DNA of 43,877 nucleotides, from assembly GCA_964468125.1 (NCBI GenBank), contig CAYXVF010000050.1, positions 1 to 43,877 of the forward strand, read 5' to 3'. Shown one piece after another: positions 24,070 to 31,831 of the stretch. Each line of letters starts with the position of its first letter. Within the stretch, counting starts at the first letter, position 1. The DNA comes from CAYXVF01 sp964468125 (GTDB lineage: Bacteria > Myxococcota > XYA12-FULL-58-9 > CAYXVF01). The translations under genes and the position numbers were made by a program. Below the pieces are notes generated by a model, which saw nothing but the letters and a program-made list of their open reading frames with translations, was not told the DNA's origin and did no database searches.

Positions 24070-26136
24070 TCAGGAACGCATCCACATCGACAGTCGCCCT
24101 CGAATCCGCGACCAGGTGGAACGGGTCACGGGCTCCCCGGAAGCATCGAGAATCCGGTAGCGCGTCGGGTCTCTGCGGTCCAACGGGTCGAGGGTCCAGG
24201 AACGCCCCTGCCGGGCGATCGCGTCCCTTGCGACGCGCAGGTGATTGTTGATCTGCTCGAGGCGCTGGCGAAGGGACGTATTTGTTCCGTGGGTGCGGTA
24301 ACGATACAGAATTCGAGGCACGTGCAGCACCTCCCCCACCTCCGCCAGGCGCAGGTAGAAGTCGAAGTCGACGGCGTTCGTGAGCGAATAGTTGAAGCCC
24401 GCGGTCCTCGCGTAGTCGCGGCGACGAAACATGCGTGGGTGGCTCGCGATGTTGCCGAGAAGCGCCCGCTCCCAGTTAAAGGGCTCGCCCAGATTTTCGC
24501 GCAGAACCGCGCCGGTCTCGTCCACCTGCACGAATCCGCCGTAGGCGAGGGAAGCGCGGGGCTCGCGACGCAGGGGATCGAGCAACGCCCAGACCGCCCC
24601 GGGCAGGAGCTCATCATCCGCGTCGAGCTGTAGAATCAGCTCGCCTCTACACATCTCAACCGCTCCCCGAGACGCCTCGGCGATCCCCGACCGCTCCGCG
24701 CGGTGCACGACGCGCACCCTCGGGTCCCGTTTCGCGAGCCCATCGAGAATGGCGCCGGTGTTGTCGTCCGAGCCGTCGTTCACGACGCAAACCTCGAGGT
24801 CCCGGAATTCCTGATCGAGGGCACTTCGCACCGCCGATTCGATGAACGGCTCCGCGTTGCGCGCCGGGATATAGACACTGACTTCCGGCCGGACGATGGC
24901 TTCGCGGCAGTGGCGACGATAGTGCGGGACCCGCGCGCCGAGCTGACTCCGAGTGATCTTCTTGTGCTCGTTGCGCTGCACCGTCGGGGCGTGGTGCTGG
25001 TGAGAGGCGAGCGCACCGGGCTCCGGAATGAAGTAGGCACCGATGCGCATCACACGCTGGGAAAAATCCACGTCCTCGCCGCCCCAGTGACGAAACGCTT
25101 CGTCATAGAGCCCCACCGCGAACGCGTCCTCACGCCAGTAGGAAACGTTTCCGCCGCTCGCGAGGGTGTAGGGATGCGGGTGGTTGCGCAGCTGGTGGCT
25201 CGATTCGATCGCGCCACGCCGCCAGTCGCGGTGCCCAAAAAGCCAGGGTCGAATCTCTTCGTGTGCTTCCATCGACGGCAAGCGGTCCATCGCCTCCGAG
25301 TCGTCGAGGACTGCATCAACACTGAGTGCCTCCGAGTCTACGAAGGCGCGGTCCCCCAGCACCATCAGTGAGACCCTCCCCCTGCGACGCGCGGCCGCGA
25401 ACCAGCGTGCGTGTGCCCGCAGAAATTGGCGCGTGGGGTACATGTCGCAATCGAGGCTCACGACGACGTCGTGCCTCGCGGCACGGATCGCGAGGTTGCG
25501 CACGGCGGAGAGGCGGTAGCCGCGGTCCTCCTGGCGTACCCAAGAAAGACGGAGGCGGTCAGAGAAGAGCGCGTCGAGCTCCTCGGGCCGGTCGGCGCTG
25601 CCGTCGTCGGCGACGATCACCTCGAAGCGCTCCCGGGGGTACTCCTGGTGCGCGAGGCCAGCGAGAGTCTTCGCGAGGACCTCGCGGCGATTGTAGACCG
25701 GTACGATCACCGAGAGGGTCGGGTACTCGCTCAGGGCTTCCGCGGGCTCGGGCGCTAGAATCGCGTAGTCGTTGCCAAAGCCGCGCGCGTCCGGCGGTCG
25801 CCGAAGCACCCATGACCTCTGCGCCGCATGCGATGATTCAATACCCGCCCCCCAGGGCACGAGCACCCCAGCATCGTAGAGGAAACGCTGTTGGGCGGGG
25901 AGCGAGAGCAGCAGGGCGCGCAGGCGGGAAAAGGGCTGCAGGGCCACGACCGCCCCCCAGCGGTGGCGATAGAGCTCTAGGAGGCGGATTCCAGACAGGT
26001 TCTCCCACCCGTCGGCGGTCTCGTCGCCCACGAGGACCCAGCGGGGGTCCCGGAGCCTTTCGAGGCCCGGGACCGCGCTCGTTGCATCGATCGCTCCCGG
26101 GTGGAGGGCGATCACCAGGGACCTCGCATCACTCAC
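24070..26136 (-). CDS. Bifunctional GT2-GT2 glycosyltransferase, chondroitin-synthase-like layout
   Basis: 688 aa from GTG 26136 (GAGG 7 bp upstream; TAGCCT 10 bp upstream). An N-terminal ~140 residues of unknown type is followed by two GT-A domains. A1 (about 141-385): LSVIVPVYNRREVLAKTLAG, VADDGS, the metal-binding DCD at 229-231 (VVSLDCDMYP) and HWGGEDVDF at 350-358, the acceptor-side motif of the chondroitin/galactosyltransferase group. A2 (about 418-640): VSVYIPARNAEPFIESAVRS, VVNDGSDDNT, LDADDELLPG at 504-513, and YRYRTHGTNTS. The order and total length resemble E. coli K4 KfoC (chondroitin polymerase, GalNAc and GlcA transferase). No transmembrane helix is present. Substrates are not established. 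No sugar-polymer genes adjoin it directly, but ugd (UDP-GlcA) is 13 kb upstream. Confidence 0.85.
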   Translation of the reverse strand: MSDARSLVIALHPGAIDATSAVPGLERLRDPRWVLVGDETADGWENLSGIRLLELYRHRWGAVVALQPFSRLRALLLSLPAQQRFLYDAGVLVPWGAGIESSHAAQRSWVLRRPPDARGFGNDYAILAPEPAEALSEYPTLSVIVPVYNRREVLAKTLAGLAHQEYPRERFEVIVADDGSADRPEELDALFSDRLRLSWVRQEDRGYRLSAVRNLAIRAARHDVVVSLDCDMYPTRQFLRAHARWFAAARRRGRVSLMVLGDRAFVDSEALSVDAVLDDSEAMDRLPSMEAHEEIRPWLFGHRDWRRGAIESSHQLRNHPHPYTLASGGNVSYWREDAFAVGLYDEAFRHWGGEDVDFSQRVMRIGAYFIPEPGALASHQHHAPTVQRNEHKKITRSQLGARVPHYRRHCREAIVRPEVSVYIPARNAEPFIESAVRSALDQEFRDLEVCVVNDGSDDNTGAILDGLAKRDPRVRVVHRAERSGIAEASRGAVEMCRGELILQLDADDELLPGAVWALLDPLRREPRASLAYGGFVQVDETGAVLRENLGEPFNWERALLGNIASHPRMFRRRDYARTAGFNYSLTNAVDFDFYLRLAEVGEVLHVPRILYRYRTHGTNTSLRQRLEQINNHLRVARDAIARQGRSWTLDPLDRRDPTRYRILDASGEPVTRSTWSRIRGRLSMWMRS

Positions 26137-26181
26137 GTCGCCTCAAAGGCTAGCGCAAGTGGGGTCCGGAGAGCGAATCGC

Positions 26182-27660
26182 TCAGGCGGCCTTGCCCGCT
26201 CGCTTGGCTTCGGCGGCGAGAACCTTTTCCACGTGCTCTGGCGTGATCTTCACCGTTTGGCCGACGAGCTCATCGTGTCGCTCATAGAACTCGCGGACCA
26301 CGAGATCCAGCACCCCGCGCAGGGCACGGGCTCCCTCCTGCTCGGCGAGAGCCGCGCGGGCGATCCGCTTAGCGGCGGCTGGGTCCATCTCGAGGTGAAT
26401 CCCTTCGAGGTCGAACTCCTTTTGTACTTTCTTGAACTCGGCGGTCTTCGGCTCGGTGAGGATCTGCGCCAGCGCGTCCTCCCCCAGCGCCTCCGTGCGT
26501 GTCTTGATCGGGAAGCGGCCTAAGAACTCGGGCTTCATGCCGTAGGCGCGGAGATCTTCCGTGGAAACCTGAGAGTAGAGACTCTCTTTCGCGTCCTGGT
26601 CTTGCCCGTGAATCACGGCTCCGAACCCGATTCCGCTCTTGCCTTCCTTGAGGCGCTCCGAAACGATCCCTTCAATGCCACTGAATGCTCCGCCAGCGAT
26701 GAAGAGGATGTTGCTGGTGTCGATCTGCACCTTTTCCTTGCCCGGGTGCTTGCGGCCGCCCTCGGGCGGGACGTCCACGACCTGGCCCTCGACGATTTTC
26801 AGGAGGGCGTCCTGGACGCCTTCGCCGGAGACGTCGCGGGTGATCGAGGGGTTCTCGCTCTTGCGAGCGATCTTGTCGATCTCGTCGATGTAGACGATGC
26901 CCCGCTGCGCCTTGTTCACATCACCATCCGCCGCCTTGAGCAGGCGCGACAGAATGCTCTCGACATCGTCACCGACATAGCCCGCCTGGGTGAGAGACGT
27001 CGCGTCGGCGATGGCGAGGGGAACGTCGGCGATCTTTGCAAGGGTCTGCAGCAGGAAGGTCTTGCCGCTGCCCGTCGGCCCGGAGAGCAGCACGTTGCCC
27101 GGCACCAAGAGCTCGTCGGTGAGATAGTCTTCCACGCGCCCGCTCTTGCCCGCGAAGAAGTCGAGGTGCGCGTTGCGCACCAGATGTTTGCGAAGCGCCA
27201 GCGCGAGGTCGCGCTTGGCGTGCTCCTGCCCCACGACATATTCGTCGAGCATCGACTTGATCTCGCGGTAGGATGGAATGCCACTCAGATCGGGCTTCTC
27301 CGGCTGCTCGCGGATCGCGACTTCCGTCGAAGTAGAAACGCCGAGGAGTGCTTTTTGCTCCGCGAGCAGGTCGAGGGCTTTCGCACTACGCTGAGCGGCC
27401 GGACCTTCGGGGACCTTTTCGAGGAGCTTCGCCCGGTGCGCGGTGATCCGCTCGAACCCGCCGCGGTCGAGCTCGGCCTGAATGTTGTGGGCAGCCCTCT
27501 GGTACTCAGGATGCGTCTCGATGATCGAGGAATTCGAGATCTTCGAGAGCTGCGCCCGGAGTGCTTCTTCGGACGCGAAGGACTCGAGCTGAATCGCGTC
27601 GACATACTCGAGAGCAAGAACCGCCTCGACGGCACGCAACGTATCGGTTGAAACTTTCAT
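26182..27660 (-). CDS. ClpX-like AAA+ unfoldase with non-canonical N-terminal domain
   Basis: 492 aa from ATG 27660, chosen for GAGGTG 9 bp upstream; an open frame of 48 codons further up has no ribosome site. Residues ~125-492 are clearly ClpX: Walker A GPTGSGKT (194-201), pore loop GYVG (227-230), Walker B VYIDEIDK (256-263), the RKSENPSITRDVSGEGVQDALL segment, the ClpP-docking IGF tripeptide (344-346 in SGIGFGA), and sensor-2 GARALRG (~443-449). The four-cysteine zinc domain of normal ClpX is absent; instead residues 1-124 are helical and acidic with no cysteine (SFASEEALRAQLSKISNSS). The docking loop suggests it still serves ClpP, with altered adaptor or substrate choice. It is probably a paralogue of the housekeeping ClpX, which is not in this window. 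Confidence 0.9.
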   Translation of the reverse strand: MKVSTDTLRAVEAVLALEYVDAIQLESFASEEALRAQLSKISNSSIIETHPEYQRAAHNIQAELDRGGFERITAHRAKLLEKVPEGPAAQRSAKALDLLAEQKALLGVSTSTEVAIREQPEKPDLSGIPSYREIKSMLDEYVVGQEHAKRDLALALRKHLVRNAHLDFFAGKSGRVEDYLTDELLVPGNVLLSGPTGSGKTFLLQTLAKIADVPLAIADATSLTQAGYVGDDVESILSRLLKAADGDVNKAQRGIVYIDEIDKIARKSENPSITRDVSGEGVQDALLKIVEGQVVDVPPEGGRKHPGKEKVQIDTSNILFIAGGAFSGIEGIVSERLKEGKSGIGFGAVIHGQDQDAKESLYSQVSTEDLRAYGMKPEFLGRFPIKTRTEALGEDALAQILTEPKTAEFKKVQKEFDLEGIHLEMDPAAAKRIARAALAEQEGARALRGVLDLVVREFYERHDELVGQTVKITPEHVEKVLAAEAKRAGKAA

Positions 27661-27745
27661 TCTATGTACACCTCGGACTGAGCGATGGAGTGCCCCAGCA
27701 ATTGAGCCAAGGTTATCGGGAGAGTTGACGACGTGTTTCGCCCGA

Positions 27746-27763
27746 GTGTCTTTCAAATGACAC
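27746..27763. promoter_or_regulatory. Dyad-symmetric site between the ClpX-like and lipoprotein genes
   Basis: GTGTC (27746-27750) and GACAC (27759-27763) are inverted repeats; TTT and AAA between them add further symmetry, 7 of 9 positions matching. The site lies 86 bp from the ClpX-like start and 172 bp from the lipoprotein start, inside a 274-bp divergent region, and could be an operator. Confidence 0.3.
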
Positions 27764-27899
27764 ATAGGTCGCCTCCCCTGCGCCGTGGCTAGGGGTTTCG
27801 CCACTCAGTACCCTGATCGGGCGCCCGATCGAGTGCGTCGACGCGGTCCAACGAGTGAGGGCAGCGTCCAGGCACAAGGGCACCAGAGCACAGCTAGAG

Positions 27900-27928
27900 T
27901 TGCGGAGACGGGCCCACGCGGGTATTTG
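27900..27928 (+). promoter_or_regulatory. Promoter, probably leaderless, for the 189-aa lipoprotein gene
   Basis: TTGCGG (27900-27905), 17 bp, TATTTG (27923-27928), then 6 bp to ATG 27935. Spacing and -35 box fit; the last base of the -10 is G rather than T. Confidence 0.4.
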
Positions 27929-27934
27929 CCCTAC

Positions 27935-28504
27935 ATGCGCTTCGTCTTCACCAGGCTCTTGTTATTGGCCCTCACCGGCTGTGGCGGGTCGGACAATCTG
28001 ACCCAGGCCCCGGAGCCGCCGCTGGAGTGCTTTGACGGCAATCCCTGCACGGACGACGTGCAGGTGAGCGAGCAAGAGTGCAGCTTCCCCGCCCGGCCCG
28101 ACGGCTACTTTGCCTGCGACGGCAAGGACACGGTGGTCGGCTGCTTTGGCGGTACCCTTCGCCGAGACAACGCGTTGGACCTTCTCGTGGCCGCGCGCAA
28201 CAGCGACCCCACCGTCTGGGGATACACGGGTTGTATCGAAGGCGGAGACGGGCTGAACGTGGGCACGAGCGACCCGAATCGCACTTTCCCCTTTCCGGTG
28301 TGCGTTCCCGGTGAGATCCGATGCCACGCGACGGATCTGATCATCGCGTTCTTCTACGGCGAGTGCCGCACCTTCGAGACGACTGACGGCACGACCACCG
28401 AGCCTCTCTGGGACCTCGTCCGCTGCGACGAGCGCTGCCAGGCCTTGGGCTTCAGCGGCTCGAGCGGCTGCTCGGCCGATGATTCCGCCTGCGACTGCGA
28501 CTGA
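27935..28504 (+). CDS. Cys-rich lipoprotein, unknown
   Basis: 189 aa from ATG 27935, chosen because it begins a signal peptide ending in the lipobox LTGC (MRFVFTRLLLLALTGCGGS). An open frame reaches 50 codons further upstream, but it is Arg-rich and unlike a protein start. The mature part has about 18 cysteines, mostly in CxC/CxxxC spacing (CFDGNPCTDD, QECSFP, DERCQALGF, ACDCD), and no enzyme motif. Same kind of surface lipoprotein as the one at 22853-23272. Function unknown. Confidence 0.75.
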   Translation: MRFVFTRLLLLALTGCGGSDNLTQAPEPPLECFDGNPCTDDVQVSEQECSFPARPDGYFACDGKDTVVGCFGGTLRRDNALDLLVAARNSDPTVWGYTGCIEGGDGLNVGTSDPNRTFPFPVCVPGEIRCHATDLIIAFFYGECRTFETTDGTTTEPLWDLVRCDERCQALGFSGSSGCSADDSACDCD

Positions 28505-28615
28505 GCGCAGGACGAGATTTGCGCCCCCCGGCGCGGCGCCCTTCTCCGCCGCCTTCGGGCTTGCCGATCGCGGCTCCGAGACGCTAGAGGGGCCGCTCAC
28601 CTCGGAGGGAAGCCC

Positions 28616-29662
28616 GTGACCCAAGCGGAACTGAAAGAATCGACGACGCCTCGCGCCAGCACCGGATCGAGCCGTCTGAACGCCTCGCTCAATCTGCAAC
28701 GCAAGGCGGCGATCGCCAGCGGTCATGCCTCGGACCACGCCGGTCGTGTGCAGGTGGTGCCGATGGACGACTTCGACATGAGCAAGACGATCTTCGGTGG
28801 CGTTCAGGGTGCGCTGCCGCGCATGGTCATGAAGGCAAGACTCGCGAATCAGGTGTTCTGGAGCGATGAAGCGGTGGACGAAATCGAGTCCGCCTACGCC
28901 GCGAGTGAAGCGACGCAGCCCGCCCCCCCGGTCGACCAGAAGCTCATCGATTTCATGGTGGAAGAATGTGATTTCAGCATGGAGCACGCGGATGGCTCCT
29001 TCTTGCAGCACCTCGTCTTCTGCCACGACTACTCGGCAAAGCATTTCCCGGAGCACTCGCCCAACGTCGCCTTGCTCCACTCAATACTCGGGACAGCGAC
29101 CAATACCTTCGCGATGGAGGTGGAGAAGCTCCCGAAGCTGAAGTCCCTCTTGACCGATTTCGAGGCGACGCAGGTCGAGGCGTTTCCCTCACTCCTTCGC
29201 CTGTTCTATGACGGTGGGCTGCTTCCCGAGCTCCGCCGAAACCTTCACCGCCTCGGCGAGCTGAAGTTCCTGCGCTTTCACCGGGTCATCGACAACGCGC
29301 CCCTCGAGATCGACGCGGAGAACTTCTGGATCGCGCTCAACTACCACCTGATGCACTTCGTCGACTTCATGCCGGCCGCGAACTGGGGCGCGCATCTCTC
29401 CGATCCCTTGCTTATGCAGTTCCGAGAGCTCTCCGAGTTCCTGGATGCGGCGGGCCAGCGCCGCGCAAGGGTGGAGGTCGCTTTCCCGAATGCACCCAAG
29501 AAGAGCGTCGGTGAAGTCCGGACACTCGCTGGCCGTTTTTCAGAGCTGATCCCGGTTGGCGTCAAGAAAACCCTCGCCCGCAAATCCATTCGCGAATACT
29601 CGCAGGAAATCGGCCACAGCCTCGACTACACGGTCGAGTGGCACGATTCACCTAAGGGCTGA
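28616..29662 (+). CDS. Unknown soluble protein
   Basis: 348 aa. GTG 28616 is the start: GGAGGGAAGCCC directly precedes it, the best ribosome site in the window. No signal peptide or membrane segment. The sequence is mixed helical, with HLVFCHDYSAKHFPEHSPNVA at about 142-162, an Asp/Glu-bearing region in the middle, and a basic C-terminus. His residues in HDYSAKHFPEH and HLMHFVDFM might bind a metal. I recognise no family. It converges with a membrane-protein gene 52 bp downstream and follows the lipoprotein gene by 111 bp. Confidence 0.75.
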   Translation: MTQAELKESTTPRASTGSSRLNASLNLQRKAAIASGHASDHAGRVQVVPMDDFDMSKTIFGGVQGALPRMVMKARLANQVFWSDEAVDEIESAYAASEATQPAPPVDQKLIDFMVEECDFSMEHADGSFLQHLVFCHDYSAKHFPEHSPNVALLHSILGTATNTFAMEVEKLPKLKSLLTDFEATQVEAFPSLLRLFYDGGLLPELRRNLHRLGELKFLRFHRVIDNAPLEIDAENFWIALNYHLMHFVDFMPAANWGAHLSDPLLMQFRELSEFLDAAGQRRARVEVAFPNAPKKSVGEVRTLAGRFSELIPVGVKKTLARKSIREYSQEIGHSLDYTVEWHDSPKG

Positions 29663-29714
29663 GTCGAGGCCTCCGGTTTGCCGGGGGAGTGCTTGCGGCG
29701 CCCAACTGGCTCGC

Positions 29715-30401
29715 TCAGGGGCGCTCCGGTTCGGGAAGACGGCGTGTGACGAGCCAACCCTCGCCGGGATAGGGGTCTTCCGAATAATCGATGTTCGCGC
29801 GGCGGTCGTCGCGCTCGAGCTCGATCCCGAGAGACCACTTCCAAGTCCCCTCTTCCTCGCCATAGCGCTCGACTGGGAATTGCAGCGTGTGGACTCCCAG
29901 ACCAAGGGCGCCGGCCTCGAGGTGACCGTGTGCCATCGCCGAGCTCGCATCGAGCTCGATGTCGACGGTGTCCATCGCTTCGGTGAGTAGGAGCTGCAGC
30001 TGCACCTCGTCTCCTTCCATGGACCAGCGCTCCAGGGTGCAATGACTCGCGAGCGCCATCGCTTCGCCCTGCATCTCTTGCATTCGGGCCTCGACCGCGC
30101 GCTCCTCCCAGAGGATCCAACCGTAGACGCCACCCACCGCCAGGAGCACGAGCCCGATCGCGGTTCCAGCGTAGAGCATGCAGCCCGCGCCGAGCCCCGG
30201 TTTTTGCCAGGCGACCAAGGCGCTGCTGACGAAAGCGAAGAGCACGCAGAGCACGATCCAGGGGACAATCAGTGCCCCACGCAGGTCGAGCCAGCCGCCA
30301 CTTCTCGGCCCGAGAAAGGACAGGTCCAACGCCACGGCCACGAGCGTCAACGGGACCAAGAGCAGCAATGCGTTGCGATGTCGACGCCAATGCGCTTCCA
30401 C
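29715..30401 (-). CDS. Unknown three-helix membrane protein
   Basis: 228 aa from GTG 30401, 6 bp after TATATT. Three membrane segments at about residues 11-28 (ALLLLVPLTLVAVALDLSF), 43-65 and 72-95 (GAGCMLYAGTAIGLVLLAVGG) are followed by a soluble domain with a CTLERWSMEGDEVQLQLLL strand region. The C-terminal Pro/Glu/Arg tail is LLPEPERP-like. Its divergent partner is the TPP-riboswitch gene, with 230 bp between. No family recognised. Confidence 0.65.
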   Translation of the reverse strand: MEAHWRRHRNALLLLVPLTLVAVALDLSFLGPRSGGWLDLRGALIVPWIVLCVLFAFVSSALVAWQKPGLGAGCMLYAGTAIGLVLLAVGGVYGWILWEERAVEARMQEMQGEAMALASHCTLERWSMEGDEVQLQLLLTEAMDTVDIELDASSAMAHGHLEAGALGLGVHTLQFPVERYGEEEGTWKWSLGIELERDDRRANIDYSEDPYPGEGWLVTRRLPEPERP

Positions 30402-30407
30402 GAAAGG

Positions 30408-30413
30408 AATATA
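30408..30413 (-). promoter_or_regulatory. -10-like TATATT, 6 bp before GTG 30401
   Basis: On the minus strand TATATT is followed by 6 bp and the start codon GTG. This hexamer has the TANNNT pattern and position seen repeatedly in the window. A convincing -35 box is not visible. Confidence 0.4.
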
Positions 30414-30470
30414 CGGGTCCGGGGGCGCCTCGGTCGAGCATCACCGAACGGGCGTCTCATTAGCCCGGCC

Positions 30471-30499
30471 TTGCATCGCAGCTCGTCGACCCTTATGAG
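30471..30499 (+). promoter_or_regulatory. Promoter of the TPP-riboswitch transcript
   Basis: TTGCAT (30471-30476), 17 bp, TATGAG (30494-30499). Transcription would start about 30506, the first base of the predicted aptamer, which supports both calls. Confidence 0.5.
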
Positions 30500-30505
30500 C
30501 CAAGA

Positions 30506-30609
30506 ACGCTCGGGGGTAAGGGCCACAGGGTCCTTTGAGAAACACCCTTAGAACCTGACCCGGTTGATACCGGCGTAGGGAGCAGCGCGAGATGTCTCGA
30601 GCGATCTCG
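30506..30609 (+). ncRNA. TPP (thiamine pyrophosphate) riboswitch
   Basis: The aptamer (30506-30587) follows the THI-box order: GCTCGGGGGT, P3 stem AAGGGCC/GGTCCTT (30518-30536), TTGAGA for the CUGAGA loop, ACCCTTAGAACCTGA, the P4/P5 region CCGGTTGATACCGG, and GCGTAGGGAGC closing P1. Downstream, CGAGAT (30588-30593) pairs with ATCTCG (30604-30609), and the ribosome site GAGG is at 30621-30624, 8 bp before ATG 30632. The spacing fits translational control, in which bound TPP keeps the ribosome site closed, but an early terminator is not excluded. Confidence 0.93.
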
Positions 30610-30631
30610 TGTTTGCACTTGAGGTAGCTTC

Positions 30632-31522
30632 ATGGACCGCCTTCGTCTCGCTCTCGAATGGTTCCTCAATCCCGACCACGCCCCTTTGCTCATCGCGCGC
30701 GAGCGCGGCTGGCTCGCCGAGGCCAACATCGAACTCGAAATCATCGAGCCCAAGGAGCACCTCGACCCTCTGAGTGCGCTGGAAAGCGGCGAGCTCGACC
30801 TCGCGATCACCGAGCCGATTCACCTGGTGCAAGACCGAGCCAAAGGCGCCGCCATTCAGGGACTCACCCGCTTTCTCCACACAAACGGTGGGGTGATGTA
30901 CCGACGCAGCGAGGTTTCGCGACCCCGTGACATGGTGGGAAAGCGACTACAGTATCCCGGTGCCCCGGGGCCCGGCGGCCTCGCAATCGCGCGAGCAATG
31001 ATCGAGCGGGACGGGGGACCCAAGGACGCCGAGCTCGAGCCGGTAAACAACGGATTCATGCACACGGACGCGCTCTTGGAGAACAAGGCGGACCTCGCAA
31101 CGCTCGTCTTCTACAACTTCGAGGTTCTCGAAGCGCGGGCGCGGGGACTGGACGCGGATTTCTTCTCCCTGCGCGACTTTGGCATTCCTGATTTTTGTCA
31201 GCTCATACTCGTGGCGACCCCGGATTGGATCGAGAAGAACGGGGATTTGACGACACGATTTCTGCGGGTTTTGCGCCGCGCGATCGATGTGGTCCGCGAG
31301 GATCCGGAAACGGCGGAAACTGAATGGTGGCGCGCGAGCGGCCAGAAGGCGAACGCTCTCGGGCGTGCGATCTACCAAGCCACCACCCGTTGCTTCACGG
31401 CGGATTTTTCGATGAGCCACGCATACTACGAGCACCTGAGCCGGTGGCTCGTCGAGTCAGGGCAAACGGAGACGACGGTCGACCCAGAGAGCGCCTGGAC
31501 CAATCGCTTTGCGTTTGTGTGA
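30632..31522 (+). CDS. NMT1/THI5-like protein under TPP-riboswitch control
   Basis: 296 aa, ATG 30632 with GAGG 8 bp upstream. The start LALEWFLNPDHAPLLIARERGWL is the signature of the NMT1/THI5-like periplasmic-binding-fold family. There is no signal peptide, so it is probably cytoplasmic, and no ABC permease or ATPase is near. Two features recall fungal THI5, which makes the HMP pyrimidine of thiamine from PLP and its own histidine: His64 (TEPIHLVQDRAKG) lines up with the yeast donor His66 segment, and Cys189 (DFCQLILVATPDW) with part of the CCCFC motif. The PLP lysine (yeast Lys62) appears replaced by Thr60. It may be an HMP-related enzyme or a cytoplasmic binding protein; the riboswitch assigns it to thiamine metabolism. 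Confidence 0.88.
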   Translation: MDRLRLALEWFLNPDHAPLLIARERGWLAEANIELEIIEPKEHLDPLSALESGELDLAITEPIHLVQDRAKGAAIQGLTRFLHTNGGVMYRRSEVSRPRDMVGKRLQYPGAPGPGGLAIARAMIERDGGPKDAELEPVNNGFMHTDALLENKADLATLVFYNFEVLEARARGLDADFFSLRDFGIPDFCQLILVATPDWIEKNGDLTTRFLRVLRRAIDVVREDPETAETEWWRASGQKANALGRAIYQATTRCFTADFSMSHAYYEHLSRWLVESGQTETTVDPESAWTNRFAFV

Positions 31523-31525
31523 TAG

Positions 31526-31756
31526 CTAGGAGCCGTCGCAAAATGCGCAGCGCAGATCGTTCGGATTGTCGCCGCCGAAGAATTCGAGGCCGACGCACGT
31601 CTCCCGCTCACCCGGGCCGCAGGTGATGTCGCAATCACCGGAAGCCGAGCAGTTGTTGCAGATGATGCCGTTCACGTCGCCGCAGCTCTCCGCCTCGCCA
31701 TCGCCGCAGCCTCCGATGCAGAAGAGAAGTGCACTGATAGTTAAGAAGCGTCGCAT
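31526..31756 (-). CDS. Small Cys-rich lipoprotein
   Basis: 76 aa from ATG 31756, chosen because it begins a signal peptide with lipobox IGGC (MRRFLTISALLFCIGGC) and lies 6 bp after TACGCT (31763-31768). Eleven or so cysteines in the mature part (SCGDVNGIICNNC, GDCDITCGPGERETC). No known domain; another member of the Cys-rich lipoprotein group of this window. It ends 3 bp from the stop of the thiamine gene, a tail-to-tail arrangement. Confidence 0.65.
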   Translation of the reverse strand: MRRFLTISALLFCIGGCGDGEAESCGDVNGIICNNCSASGDCDITCGPGERETCVGLEFFGGDNPNDLRCAFCDGS

Positions 31757-31762
31757 GCGGGG

Positions 31763-31768
31763 AGCGTA
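31763..31768 (-). promoter_or_regulatory. -10-like TACGCT, 6 bp before ATG 31756
   Basis: On the minus strand TACGCT precedes ATG 31756 by 6 bp. No clear -35 is seen. Listed because the position matches other leaderless-type starts here. Confidence 0.35.
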
Positions 31769-31831
31769 GCGAATGCTCGCATGCGGGGCTAGGTGCAACT
31801 GTCTCGAGCGAACCGGCGCTCGTCACGACAC

